Assembly (NCBI GenBank): GCA_944990035.1
Contig: CALYLX010000145.1
Coordinates: 868,001 to 932,000 of the forward strand
Direction of reading: 5' to 3'
Length of the DNA: 64,000 bases
Origin: Clitopilus passeckerianus
Taxonomy: Eukaryota > Basidiomycota > Agaricomycetes > Agaricales > Entolomataceae
The notes under the pieces are model-generated. The model ran no database searches. It was not told the DNA's origin and saw only the letters and a program-made list of their open reading frames with translations. Both the position numbers and the translations under genes were made by a program. Shown here one piece after another: positions 33,913 to 46,297 of the stretch. Every line of letters starts with the position of its first letter. Within the stretch, counting starts at the first letter, position 1.

Positions 33913-35916
33913 TCATGGATCAGCCCATAACTTAGATACAGCTTGCCAAACCTTCATTGTTCCCGTCCCGATACTGAGCAGACCTCCGTTAGCAGAATAA
34001 TCGCGAATAATAGGTGGCACGACAAACTTTTGATTCCCAACCTCATCTAAAGGTACCCATCTCGGGCCCGCATCTCCTGGTAGGACACTAGGGGGCGAGG
34101 TGTCACCCTTCAATACAACCCACTGAGGTCGGTAGGTTTTCTTGATGTGGGAGAATATATGCAGAACGTCCTTAGCAGGTTTCACAGACTCGATAAATAG
34201 AGAGTCTTCCAAGGCACTCTTCCTCGCCTTTCTTGCAGGTGTGGGTATAGCAACGGGCGATTGCAACAACTTGGCGAGTACTTGAGTAGGCAATTTTGAC
34301 TGGGCGACAGCAGTTAAGCTCTTTGAAACGTTACTTGCAGTTGGGAATTCGTAAAGCCCTGCTAGTAAACCTATGGATTCGAGAAGCTCGTAAGAGTCGA
34401 GCCTAGTGCACCGTGATCGTGCTTACCGCCTTCAGGCCGTCTGAGCATGAGGAAAAACCTGTCGTTGGGCGAGTCCATCGAGGACCATTCAACAACATTC
34501 ACAATGTCCAGTTCCTCCCTTTGTTTCTTCCGGTCGACCTTCATAGGATACGAAGTGACACCTGCTCCAACCTGAAGCGGTTCACAGAGATCACATAATT
34601 CTTCGATATCTGGAATGTCGGTCTGGCCGGGGTCAGCCTTAGATTCCACATAGTGGCAAGTCTACCTCACCTGTACTGAAGGACTTGACGTGGTGGAATA
34701 GGCCTGGCACCACGGTCGCAATGGGCATGCGGTACAGTTAGGATCGCGTACCTTGCATACCGTGCTGCCGAGTTCTATTAGAGCTTGGTTGATATCCCCA
34801 GCATATTGGGTCTCTACCATTGGACCCCCTTCGTCAACGCTAATGGGGATGGTTTTACCACCTACAGTCGAAAGAGCAATTGATTACTTGAACAAGGCCC
34901 AAGACTATCGTTATCAACATACCCTTGGGTTTAACGATATCGGTAGCTGCTGACCACAACAGGTCAAGCGTTGTCTTTGACTTCGGTGGTGCATGGAGGG
35001 CCAGAAGCCGACTCAGAAGTCTATGTACGTTCCCGTCCAACTAAACAGAATCTGAGTCAGCGGTTGACCGAAAGTGACCAAAAGCAGAAGAATACACACA
35101 ACCGGGGCACGTTCTCCGTATGCAATGGAAGCAATTGCACCAGCACTATACCTTCCTATACCAGGTATATTGGCTTCCAAATTCTTCGCGTTATCTGGTA
35201 GACGGCCCTCATACTCTTTGACAACCTTCTGTGCCCCAGCCAACAGGCGGCTGGCTCTCGAATAATAGCCTAGACCCTTCCAAAGTGCATTGACCTCGTC
35301 TACCGATGCGGCTGCCTTGCGATTATTCCGTCAGCAATTTCGGACAAGGAAACAATAAGAAACACACCAATTCACGAATATTGGGAAATCTGCACAGATA
35401 TTAGCTTGAATTACACGGATGAGGAAGAAAGACGGACCCTTCCATCCAGCGTGTATAATAGGGTATAACAGTCACCACTTGTGTTTGCTGCAGCATGATT
35501 TCCGATACCCAAACCTAGAACAACGTTCATTGTTTTTACAAGTTCATGAGACACCGAATACTCGTTACCTCGTAAGCCCTCTGGCTCCGCTGTTCTCGCC
35601 CTAAGGTGGGATCGTAGCGTTTCCGCCAGGGCATGCCTCGAGAATCATGCACACCGGCAAACCAGCCTAACAATGCAATACGAATATCTGATGCAGCGGT
35701 TATCGTGTGCGTAGATACGGCATGCGGAGGCAGGGCCTCCGATAGCTCTTCGACTGCCTCTTGGCCCGCCTGCACCTGGGAGCTGTGCCTGCTCTTGTTC
35801 TTTTTGCGGTTATTCTTCTGGGAGCCTCCTGCCCTGGGTTCGAGGTAATCGTCATCTGGTGCGTAGTCAGAGTCGGCCGAGTCGCTAGATTCCTTTGCGA
35901 GCTTTCTTTTGCCCAT
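33913..35916 (-). CDS. A/G-specific adenine DNA glycosylase (MutY/MUTYH family)
   Basis: This enzyme removes adenine mispaired with 8-oxoguanine in nuclear and/or mitochondrial base-excision repair. The start chosen is [20 protein letters not shown], a basic/acidic N-terminus. The catalytic core has [36 protein letters not shown], a helix-hairpin-helix [20 protein letters not shown] with [18 protein letters not shown] (catalytic Asp), and [16 protein letters not shown]. The 4Fe-4S cluster is C-x6-C-x2-C-x5-C in [17 protein letters not shown]. The C-terminal NUDIX-like domain contains [41 protein letters not shown] and [10 protein letters not shown], which recognises 8-oxoG. It has about eight introns. 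The open frame extends upstream to 36264 without family similarity, so that extension was not used. Confidence 0.88.
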
Positions 35917-36460
35917 AAAAATGCCGTAAGTTGCAGGAGTTACTCTTGGTTTGGTTTTGAATCCAAGGAGCCGGCGTTGGTGTCGCAGCCTGTATCTTGT
36001 CCGGAAAAACGCGTCAAAAGATAATTTTGTCGGAAGAGTAGGGCTCTTGAACAAATTGATGTGAATTTTCGCCTGCTGAGGTGGCAAGTCGTCTTCAACA
36101 AGAACTGGCCCGATCCAAGAATGAAATCGACGCGTCCAAATGAAAGTCTCACGAGACCTTCGCTCGCGTGGCCGCCATGTGGCTTTGATCAATGCTGCCC
36201 TATTTGGTTGTTCTCCCTTTTTGACGACAAAGATCAAGACACTGCCCAAGAGGAAGAAGGCCAAATATTGTCCTTTCTCCGGATCGCACCGCTCTCAGGT
36301 GTCATGGGATGTAATTTCTGGGTGCTGAACGGACTAGAAATATGCTAGGAACTTTGTTAGCTTCGAGATATCCCCTCGGTTGATTCCCTCGAATCTTTTC
36401 CCAGACAGAAGTTGGCCTGCCCCCAGGCATTTCGTTGCTCTGCTGCTAGAGGCCTGGCAG
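35917..36460. promoter_or_regulatory. Divergent promoter region, MutY / F-box
   Basis: This separates a minus-strand repair gene from a plus-strand F-box gene. The open frame through it on the minus strand (to 36264) may be an N-terminal extension of the glycosylase, but it has no visible targeting signal. Confidence 0.35.
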
Positions 36461-37818
36461 ATGGCCTTCACCCCTCTTCCAGCTTCCATTACCTCTTGCA
36501 TTCCCAACGAAATTTATGAACGCATCATCGACCACCTCTATGATTCTAGTGAATCATTGCAGTCGTGCAGCAGGGTTTGCAAATCATGGGCGCCGGCCTG
36601 TCGATACCACCTGTTCCAGGAAGTAAAATTCTCGCCTAGCTTTACCAGCTTCATTCACTCTTCACCTAATGCAGTGGACTCTATCCTGCCCTATATCCGC
36701 AGAATTGCCTTAGGTGGTGTCTGGTTCGATCAGGAACGAGATGAACTTGGAGAGATCATCGACTTCTTGGTTCATCACAGTTCATCCCGAGAGCTAGTCC
36801 TCGAGACTTGGAGCTGGAGTTACATGAACGCACAAACCCAACGGCTACTACTCGCTGCAGATGGCGATTTTCTCAACAAACTTACGACCCTCGACATGAC
36901 TTACGTCCGGTTTCCGTCTTTGGATGTTATAAAGCGGTTTCTGAATGGTCTTACCCGCCTGGAGAGGCTCTCCTTGGATAACGTTACCTGGGATGAAGAT
37001 GTATCACCAGTCATTGGCCCCTTCCCCTATGGTGACAGCAGACCCCAGTTCACGACTTCGATTAGAGACCTCAGGATTTGTGCATGTGACATCACACCCT
37101 TGTTAGCATGGATGTTCCCAACTGCGAATACCAGTCTCCTCCTCGGGGAGGTGGGGATTGTGACGACGCCCCATCTCCGCTTGTTCAGCATTCCTGAAGC
37201 TCTGGCGCAAGATGTAGTTCTGATCCAGCAGGCGTTACGCCAGCTTGGCCCCTGGCTCGAGGCACTGGAGGTCGGCTTCATTCTTGAAGCTTACGGAACC
37301 GGAAATGGGCCAAACGGTAAGATAACTGCTCCCACTATTCCCGCAACGCTTTCAGAACTCACGAAGTGAATACAGATATCTTAAATCATCTCGATTTGTC
37401 CCAGAATGTTAATCTCCGCCATCTGACCCTCGCCAATATTACTCTGTACCGCATGAACTTCCACCGTTCACTGGCTTCCCTCAGCATCAACGGCATGGAG
37501 GAAGCCATTCAGGGGATAGACGTCACTCATGACGAGGATTTTAATTGGGTTTCGTCGCTTGTCTCGTCCGTCAACTCGGACTCGTTCATCTCCCTAACCG
37601 TTGGGCTTTGGTTGACGTCGGAGTCCGACCTGGATCTCCTGGAATGGGAGACCATGGGAAAACTTCTGATGAAGGAGGAGTCAAACGACGATTTCGTCCT
37701 GCGTTTCCTGATTTCAGGTGTTGCAAAAGGTGGGAAGGACATCATGGAGTGGGTAAAGAATCGTCTCTCGATGCTTCCAGAGATTCAGGTGAGGCAACTT
37801 CAATTAGAATACGCGTGA
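36461..37818 (+). CDS. F-box protein
   Basis: An SCF adaptor role is inferred from the F-box at the N-terminus: SCIPNEIYERIIDHLYDSSE followed by LQSCSRVCKSWAPACRYHL and FQEVKFS. It is followed by irregular leucine-rich segments such as FLNGLTRLERLSLDNVTW, SIRDLRICACDI and VNLRHLTLANITLYRM. One intron (37317-37375, GTAAGA..ACAG) joins NGPN to DILNHLDLSQ. The Met at 36461 (MAFTPLPASI) is preferred because agaricomycete F-box proteins usually start close to the F-box; an in-frame Met at 36380 is possible. The gene belongs to the large and variable mushroom F-box set, and its target is unknown. Confidence 0.78.
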
Positions 37819-38229
37819 GGGCACTGCGACTGCCGCTTCACAGACTACAATTCACGGCCCTTCATGATTTACCTTTGACTCCAACAACTGTATTTTTACC
37901 TCTTTTTTTCATTTGTGATTCGCCTTTGTTCTGCACTTCGAATGCCTTTGTATTGATAGCCTCCTTCTCTGTATCCCTAGTCACACCTGTAGCCATATTT
38001 GATTGCCTGAATGACATGTACCGTTTGCCACGTATTGAACACGTCGACGAGAAGTAACCTAGTACATTTCAGGCTTCTATGCGGTCAATGACAGCTTCAA
38101 TAGAGGATCAAAACGATCAAGTTCTTCAGCAAGCAGTTCGCGTTTCAGTAGGCGCGCTTACCTAAGCACCGCCACGTCGTGACCTATTGACACGACAGCC
38201 TTCGAACGGACTTGCACTCACCAACCACC
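37819..38229. other. Intergenic, F-box to SURF4
   Basis: This holds the 3' end of the F-box gene and the SURF4 promoter. A T-rich stretch lies near 37890-37910. There is no further coding signal. Confidence 0.4.
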
Positions 38230-39481
38230 ATGTCGTCCAGAATCAGCATTGCTCGACCTCAGCAGCACACCTATAATGCAGACCCACATGGGCTGTCCAA
38301 CTCACGCCCTTCTGTCGGTTACCGCTCTGCAAACCCTGACGATCCCCTTGAAAAGATCAAGGCAATTAGCCAACAAGTTGAGGACGCTATTGAAATTTAC
38401 TCGCAACCTCTGAAGCCCCATTTGCCGGCCATTGGGCGTTTCTTAATCGTTGTGACTTTCCTGGAGGACGCTTTGCGAATCTTGACCCAATGGAGTGATC
38501 AGTTGTGGTACTTGCAACAGTGAGTATAGACGGAACCAATTTCTGGACGTAAAGTTCACGCGACTTTCCTGACAGACACCGACACTTCCCCTGGGGCCTT
38601 TCTCACCTCTTCTTGCTCCTTAATGTTATCGTGCGTTCAAAATTAAACTGAGACATTCAGGCGACAGTAGACTCATTCGATTATTTGTAGACCATGTTGG
38701 TTGGCTCCGGTGCTGTAATAAGCAAGAGGTACACCGAATACGCTGTTGGTGGTCTGCTCGGTGTCGTCATCATTCAAGGATTCGGATACGGCCTTATTTT
38801 CGACCTCAACTTCTTCCTCCGTAACTTGAGTGTTATTGGCGGTCTCTTCATGGTCTTCAGTGACTCTATGGTTTCCCGAAAAGCCCTCTTCGCCGGTCTT
38901 CCCACCATCAGCGAGACAGACCGCAAGAAATAGTGAGTAAATTGTGCCTTCCCCCGGAGAAGCTGTTTATTGAAATGTGTTCAGCTTCCTTTTGGCTGGT
39001 CGCATTCTCTTGATCTTCCTCTTCCTCGGCTTTATCCTACAGGGCGAATGGAGCATCGCTCGTGTTTTCGTCTCCATCGTCGGAATTGCCGCTTGCATCA
39101 TGGTTGCCGTTGGTTTCAAGGCCAAATGGTCTGCCGCATTCCTCGTTCTGGTTTTGAGCGTCTTCAACGTCTTTGCCAACAACTGGTGGAGCGTCCACTC
39201 TGCACACCCCCAGCGAGATTTCCTCAAGTACGTATTTTAGCTCAATTTTCCCGAGTTTGAACTGACATATCTCTACAGATACGATTTCTTCCAAACTCTT
39301 TGTTTGTGATATTTTTGACATTTGATTGTTCGGTTACTCACCTCATTCTAGCCATCGTTGGAGGTTTGATCCTACTTGTCAACATGGGACCAGGTTAGTC
39401 ATTCACGATTTTGCCGCGTACTACGTTGCTAATTTCCTTTCAGGCGGTCTCTCTGTCGACGAGAAAAAGAAGACTTACTAG
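38230..39481 (+). CDS. ERV29: SURF4/Erv29-family ER cargo receptor
   Basis: This is a multi-pass COPII cargo receptor that cycles between ER and Golgi and packages soluble secretory proteins. The N-terminus (SSRISIARPQQHTYNADP) is followed by DPLEKIKAISQQVEDAIEIY and a first membrane span FLIVVTFLEDALRILTQW. Further spans are HRHFPWGLSHLFLLLNV, YTEYAVGGLLGVVIIQG, LLAGRILLIFLFLGFIL, VFVSIVGIAACIMVAVGF and IVGGLILLVNMGPGG. It ends in EKKKTY, a KKxx dilysine ER-retrieval signal, matching the DEKKK-type tails of SURF4 proteins. Six or so short introns are seen; the small exon YDFFQTL lies between two of them. An in-frame Met at 38212 is a weaker start. Confidence 0.9.
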
Positions 39482-39759
39482 AAGTGTGGTGTAGCTAATG
39501 GGTCGCCTGTGGAGGACAGATATCGCGGCCAAGACGTCGTAACATGGGACTGCTGTGCGGATGTAATGCTTTCATACCTTATCCTACGTTTCCTATAGTA
39601 GGAGTCGAAAATGATATCCCTAAAACTCTGCACAATTTGTCGATTGGAATGCATGAAAAGCAAGTTGCTCACCCAAAAAGCCAAGCATCCGTTGCTCAGA
39701 CGGCGCATTATCCGCTGCTTATGTAACCAGAAATTCTTTTCACCTACTTTCCATGCGCT

Positions 39760-42238
39760 ATGGTCGCCGATGTGAAGGTCTACACTGTGAACGGCGCCAC
39801 AGCTGGATCGTCGTCGTCTCTTCCAGATTGGCTTACCCGAAAACGGGCAGCAGCAAAGGGGAAGGGCAAACGAGCTATTCGTGAACACTATGAGGGGACG
39901 ATTGAACTCATCCAGGGTTTTGAATTCCCTGAAGCCAGTATGAGGATCAAGACCACTCGGGACGGCCACCATGTTATTGGGACTGGTGTTTACAAACCTC
40001 AAATGAGGGTGTGGGACCTTGACCAACTCACTCTGAAATTCGAACGGCACTCCGATGCTGAAAACGTTGATTTTGTTGTACGTGAGTTATTCCTTTGGGT
40101 TGAACTACTTTTTCCGCCTTCAGACAGATACTAAAGCAGATTATATCTTCTTCTAGATCCTTTCGGATGACTGGACGAAATCAATACACCTCCAAAATGA
40201 CCGAACCATAGAGCTACATACGCAGGGCGGATTCCATTATCGTACACGGGTACCTCGTTTCGGCCGGTCTATTGGTTATCACTTCCCTTCCTGTGATGCA
40301 TACGTGACTGCTGCAGGAACTGAGGTGTACCGTCTCAACCTGGAACAAGGCCGATTCATGAACCCTCTCGTGTTAACATCCGAATCCGATGATATTGTGG
40401 GTGTCAATATCGTCGATATCAACCCGGCCCACCAGCTGCTTGCATTCGGAATAGATGGAAATGGAACAACACAATTCTGGGATCCAAGATCAAGAAGCAG
40501 TGTTGGAATCCTCAGACTTCCGAGATCAATAATGTCGTCGTCCGCTTCGGATGCAGACCTCTCAGTCACTGCTATATCATCCCGGGCGGACGGGCTCACG
40601 TATGCCATTGGGACCTCAACAGGGCATACTTTACTGTATGACATACGTTCTTCAAGGCATTTCGCCGTGAAAGACCAAGGTTATGGATTACCCGTGAAGA
40701 AAGTCAGCTGGGTTGGAGGCGGCAGCAAAATGGCGGGGGATGGAATGGTAGTAACCGCCGACAAAAAAGTCATCAAAATCTGGGATCGAAATACCGTATG
40801 CTCATTGTCTCAATGTTTTCTGCATGGTTACTCACAATTCACTCCCCTAGCCCGATGCCAATTTTGCATCAATAACACCTGCAAATGACCTCAACGATCT
40901 TCACCACGTCCCGGGCAGTGGGCTGATCATGACTGCTAACGAGGGCATCCAAATGGCAACCTACTACATCCCAGCTCTAGGTCCTGCACCTCGCTGGGCT
41001 TCCTTCCTCGAAAACATTACCGAGGAGATGGAAGACCAGACCACTCGTTCTGTGTACGAAGACTTCAAGTTCATTGAGCGAACGGAGCTAGCAAAACTCG
41101 GCTTGGATCACCTCATTGGCACTCCTGCGCTCAAGCCATATATGCATGGTTACTTCGTCTCCTTGAAGCTCTATGATGCTGCGAGGGTCATTGCCAACCC
41201 ATATGCATACCAGGAGCATAGGGAGAAGGCTATCAAGGAGAAGATGGACAAGTTGGCAGAGTCCAGGATCAGGGCGAAGAAAGATGGTCCTGGTGTCAAA
41301 GTCAACAAGGCGCTCGCCGAGAGGATACTCAAGGAGGAAGAGAAGGCGAGGAAGAGGGAGGAGAGAAAGAAGGCGAGGAAGGCGGCTGAGGTTGGAGATG
41401 AGATGGATGTCGAAGAAGAGGGAGATGCAGAAGACGAACAAAAGGCAGCGCCCACGAGTGTTCTCAGTGATCCTCGATTCACAGCCGTCTTTGAAAATCC
41501 TGCTTTCGCTATCGACGAGAATAGCCGAGAGTATACCATGCTCAATCCCGGTGCTGCCGGTCTCCGGACGAAGGAGAGAGCCAAGACGGCGGTTGAGGAA
41601 GAGGAAGAAGAAAGTGACAGGGTGTCTTCGGATGGGCTTGGTGCAAGTGAGAGTGAGGAAGAAGATAGTGATAGTGATAGCAGTGAGGATGACGGTAAGC
41701 ATTGCCTTCGTTGTTAAGTGCGTTGCGTAAGAATACTAACTCCACTCCCTCAGAAATCAAAAAGGCGGCAGGTGTACGACAGCGAGCCTATGAATCACAG
41801 CCAGTAATAGTCCCGAATGGCAGAGTACCCAGAGTCAACCTGGTACCGATGAATGCCCAATCTTCAAGGAACGCCAGCAATCTGGGCAAGAATGCAACGT
41901 TCGGTCAACGACTTTCCTTCGGTTCATCATCTGGCAAACCTTCTCGATCGTCATATGGTGCCAAGGGGCGCCATACGGCCGATGGCGGGATGGAAATGAG
42001 CTGGACACCTTCATCAAACACGGGCCCTGCAAATGACGATGATATGCTTGTGCCAAACGCACCTGGCCGGCCTCAGAAAAATACGAACAGGAAGAAGCTG
42101 GGCGTTGAGAGTTTCGGTGCGGGCATGGAGAAGGGTGGTAGAGACGATATGGATATGGGGGGAAGTGACAGGAAGGGTAGATCGAAGAGGAGAACCGGGA
42201 TGAGGAGCGGGAGCAGGAACGTATTCAGGAAGCTGTGA
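39760..42238 (+). CDS. ENP2: Nucleolar ribosome-biogenesis protein Enp2/NOL10
   Basis: Enp2 is a WD-repeat nucleolar factor needed for 18S rRNA maturation and 40S assembly. The start DVKVYTVNGATAGSSSSLPDW is typical. WD-like strands follow: IELIQGFEFPEASMRIKTTR, YKPQMRVWDLDQL, HLQNDRTIELHTQGGFHYRT, QLLAFGIDGNGTTQFWDPR, DKKVIKIWDRNTPDAN and IMTANEGIQMATYYIPALGP. Then comes the conserved GTPALKPYMHGYFVSLKLYD. The charged region after residue 390 (EEEKARKREERKKARKAAE) leads to the NUC153 motif SDPRFTAVFENPAFAIDENS, an acidic Ser/Asp/Glu stretch and a basic C-terminus (GRSKRRTGMRSGSRNVFRKL). Three introns are inferred (about 40083-40156, 40797-40850, 41694-41753). Confidence 0.92.
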
Positions 42239-43309
42239 TGGCTAACTATACACAACTCTTCACATGTTTTCTCCCTTTGGTTGATATAACAAAGGGCCTC
42301 TGCACCACTGCTGTGGGTTTCTTCTCGGGGTTTACCCGTTTGCTATGTTTTTCTTAGCAGTCGAGTCTTGGTTGCCTTCCGAGATCCTAATTTGGCCTTA
42401 TCCTCGACTCACCAGATAATTGTAAGGTTGATCGGCCTTGATTCAAACAGATCTAATATTCGCCGTCTTCCAGGTCGTTATGGCATTCCACAACGACGCA
42501 GCCTCGTGATACCGAATTGCAGCAAGCTTGGATATGAATTTGTGCAGGGCCTAGTTCATTCCAATGCGGCCGCCGCCGAGAAGATTCCATAAGGAGGATC
42601 GGCAGTTACGATTCATTCTCCTTCATTCTACGTCTTTCTTTGAGCGAGAACCGAGTCCGATGTATCCATGCCCTTGCCGACCGCCAAGTCACGACTTCTA
42701 TGAAAACTGGGCCTCACGCTCAAGCCTCACGCCATAACCGTAGAATCTGATGTTTATGCTGGAAATGACATTGCCGCTGCGGTGCTTCACGATCTTCAGA
42801 CCAACGTCTAGGGCAGTGTGACTACTGCGGCTGTCAACGGAGGTACTACCTTACGTGCAACGTAAACCTAAAGAGATGATCTAGGATCTTCTCTGAAAGT
42901 AGGCATAGCCTGCTGCTTGCATCAAACTCTATTCAGACGTCATTGTCTAGAAGTGCTCGATATCAGTAAAACGCACCCGGGAATTCCACTGATGCCTCTT
43001 TAACAACTACGGCTGCGCGATGTGTTCAACTCGCCCACGGTAGAAACCCCTTGCAATCCTTTTCAAGTCACTGCCCGAGTTTGACCCCAATGGCCTTTCG
43101 GAAACCCTGCACGCGAATCCTCGAGGCGAAGCAACATTTTCTCAGATTCATGTTATCCCCTCTTGACTAGGGTCGTTCCCGATGACCCTATCCCGACATG
43201 AGATCCATTCCCACTCAGCTTAAGCTTAAAGGCCCGACGACCCCCTTGGAAGCCCTTAAATACAGACACATCTCCAGACGCAACCCATACATTTTTAAAC
43301 CCTTTTTCC
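42239..43309. other. Gene-poor spacer with weak promoter signals
   Basis: About 1.07 kb lies between ENP2 and the unknown gene at 43310. A TTAAATA box lies at 43256-43262, about 50 bases above the ATG at 43310. The short plus frame at 42368-42592 shows no family signal. It may contain degraded coding sequence, but nothing can be named. Confidence 0.45.
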
Positions 43310-44083
43310 ATGCCGAAAACCACACAGCCCCGAACTTGTCGGTCGACACGGAAGGTGAAGCAATTTGGCTCCCTCAGAGATGTCGAGGTGTCGGATGGCC
43401 GTTTTGAGGTGTCTGCCTATAGGTTCGAGGGGACTCCGGGAGGAGGTGCCCTTGCACGCACGGACCCGCACCCAGGTAAGCTAGTGGCAGGCCTGACCAT
43501 CGCCAGCTCGTTGACCTGATTGATGCTCTGGACAGACGGCGAGGACGTTGAAATTTCAATGTTTGAAAACATGGTCGGTGGGAAGATCACCGGCGGTACG
43601 TTCATTGCTAGTGGGACGACTGTAAGCTATAAGGAGGAGGCACCACCAGTGGTGCAATACACAGAGGCTGCAGTATTTACGTTACCTGGGCATGGGCAAG
43701 TTCCGGTTTCGTGTAATTCTTCCATTCGACCCACTTGCAGCAATATTAACCGTCCCCCAGCTAGTTTCGGCGCTCGTCGCCAGGAAAGAGTTCGGCGGCC
43801 GAGGGAGATCATGCCGCCGCCGTCAGTATATGGCCCTTTTCATGTTACGCCAGGCAAGCCTCTCATTTCAATTGAGAACATGCGAACGGTGCTAATGAAT
43901 CCCATAGCCGCTATCGAGGCTCGAGAAATCGACACCACCGGCAGGGTGTGGGCCACTCCAGCCATGCAACACTCGCCTCAGTTCAGCGGACATCCCCATC
44001 TCATGCGAGGCCCCTTCCACACCGCCGCCCCGGTACAACCAGCGAATGCTGGATCTCATAGAATCCCCTGGCAAAGTGGGTGA
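43310..44083 (+). CDS. Unknown protein of about 237 aa
   Basis: The model has two exons: 43310-43475 and 43536-44083, with an intron GTAAGC..GACAG that keeps phase. The protein starts PKTTQPRTCRSTRKVKQFGS. After GALARTDPHP it continues DGEDVEISMFENMVGGKITG and GTFIASGTTVSYKEE, then a Pro/Arg-rich region with MPPPSVYGPFHVTPGKPL. The EN.VGGKI.GGTF segment resembles the short G-rich beta-like motifs seen at the start of many mushroom-specific proteins, including the two paralogues at 0-7.5 kb. A second possible donor at 43621 would change the C-terminus. A TATA-like box sits 50 bases upstream. There is no signal peptide and no known domain. Confidence 0.45.
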
Positions 44084-44438
44084 ACTGGGCATCGTATTCA
44101 GATTCACATACTAACCGACCTGCCTCCAGCGTATGTTAACTACGAAAGCTTCAACTCCGATACCCATCCGCCCTTGCCCCAATGGAGGTTATGAGTGTTG
44201 GTCCGCGCGTGATGACAGGGTCCACTACAAAGAGGGGACCCACAAAAGCCTACACCGTGCTGCAGTAAGATAGCGATCGGTTTATACGCAGAGAATCGAT
44301 ATGTTGCAAGAAATGTCATCTCTGCCCTTTATATTTATTGAGGTTTTCTGAAGTACAAGGAAACTCAAGATATAACGACTTCTATTCTGGGCCAACAACA
44401 ACGGTTACCTACCCCAAATTTTGAGCAGGAAACACTCA
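44084..44438. other. Convergent 3' region
   Basis: These bases lie between the stops of the unknown gene (plus) and the alcohol dehydrogenase (minus). No feature is seen. Confidence 0.4.
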
Positions 44439-46297
44439 TCACGGTTTCACTGCAATTTTGACGGCCTGTTTGCTGTTCATCATGTCCAACGCTTTTTGAT
44501 AGTCTTTAATCGGGAATGTGTGCGTCACCTGAGGAAATAAGCTGTGTATTAGCTCACCGGAAGCCAGCACGAGGACATTCAAAAGCAAGGAATTAGTAAA
44601 AGTCGAAGACAAGAGGCCTTTGTGATCATCAAAGGTTGATACAGCACAGGTACCATTATGGCAGAACGTAAGTAAAGGGGTGTGTAACCGCGCGTTGTAC
44701 AGCAAAGCTGCGAGAAACGATTGTGCGAAATGAGAGAAAACGTACCATGCCCTTGACGCGGATCTTGCCGCTATCGAGATATTGCACAGCACGAGGGAAA
44801 CAGTGGACTTGTGCGAAGGAGCCTATGATCTGAAGATTTTATGCTTAGTCGAGGGCACGTTTTCCGTCGTTGCTAAGGCTTTGGCGTAGATGAACAACAT
44901 ACAGTGATTTCATCCCCAAAAATTCTTCCAGGGCTCCAGTGAACACGGTCGGCGTTGGAGTAAACACCGTACACGAGGAGGATTCCCCCTCGGCGAACAT
45001 AGTTTAAGGCATCTTGCGCTATCTCCTGATTACCGGTGGCTTCAATCTAGAATTCTCTCAGGACATGCACGGAAATTCGGCGAGAGTGGGTAGCTTTACC
45101 ACGACGTCGAATCCATACTGGTTGCCCTCCTTTAACCGTTTCATGTCGGCGGCTCTCTCCTCCTGGTTCGCGCGGTCAAGCTCGATGTACTCGTCACCAC
45201 AGTCGAGTGAACGCGCGAGGCTGGTTTTTGGCCCTTTGTTTGCAACAATCACGACTCGGGACGCTCCGTTGAGCTTCAGAAGTTGGGCCATGATCAGACC
45301 TGCATTCTCCGTGAATTAAAGTCAATAAAAAGATTCTTGGAATCTACCGGTTGGGCCGGAGCCAAAGATCAGCACCTCTCCACCAGGCTTGTAACTCTGT
45401 ACACCTGTCAGCTTGTCCAGCCCATGGATTGCACACGAAGCTGGCTCTATCAGGGTGGCTTCCTCATCGGAGATGTTGTATATGGGGTAGATCTTCTTGG
45501 CTTGGCTGTCGATCGCGGGTCAGCTCATCATTATCAACGGTTACGAGATGATAAGGGCGGGCTAAATGTTGAAGAGAACCCACTGACACAGCAACATATT
45601 CAGCGAAGCCACCAGCTCTTGTTACACCCAAACTGTCGAAATTCTCACAGAAAAGGTATTGACCACGCCGACAATAAAAGCAGGAATCGCACTGATAAAC
45701 GTGAAATCAACGATCTTCGCCGGTGTCTTTATGATAAACCGCAGGACTTACCAAGATGGTGTTATCGGCCACAACCCTTTGTCCAACTTTCAGTTCTCCC
45801 TTCTCCGCAACGGATTTTCCTACTTCCGAGATAGTGCCGACGATTTCATGACCAGGAATCAGCTTTATGAGAGTAACCCAACGTCAATAACGATGAGGTG
45901 TTCCTCTTGGTAGAAATGGACTTGGACGTACAGGTAGTTTGCCGATGAATTCTCCCTGAAGCGGAATAGTGCATGAGCCAACCAGATCTTCGGAGGAGAT
46001 GAGGTCCACTTACTACCGCCAGATGGTGGTCTGTCCCGCAAATACCGCAGCAGGAAACTAGTGAAGCGTGCAAGCGCTATACTGAGTACGAGAAGCAGGA
46101 CGCTTGATAGGCTGTAAAGCGGACCTTTGACAAGAACCTGGTCATCGTCTATCTTGGGAACTTCCGTACGAATAATTTCAAGTTGATTGGGCTAGGGTCA
46201 AAGACGTTAGACACCCGCCATAAGCCTGGTGATAAGCAATGCTCACCGCCTGATAACAGACGGCCTCCATGGTCACGGTTGTTTCTGCAGTTGACAT
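44439..46297 (-). CDS. Zinc-dependent alcohol/polyol dehydrogenase (medium-chain family)
   Basis: This is an NAD(P)-dependent oxidoreductase of the sorbitol/xylitol/threonine dehydrogenase type; the substrate is unknown. The start is ATG at 46295-46297 ([16 protein letters not shown]). Short exons give [29 protein letters not shown] (catalytic Cys), [17 protein letters not shown] (catalytic His-Glu), the structural zinc motif [48 protein letters not shown], the Rossmann nucleotide-binding segment [50 protein letters not shown] and a C-terminus VKIAVKP. About ten short introns are seen. The C-terminus closely matches the fragment at 1-63, so a paralogue lies beyond the left edge. Confidence 0.87.

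Noticed and set aside
41088..41702. Minus-strand frames opposite ENP2
   Set aside because: They are low-complexity mirrors of the Lys/Glu/Asp-rich ENP2 tail.
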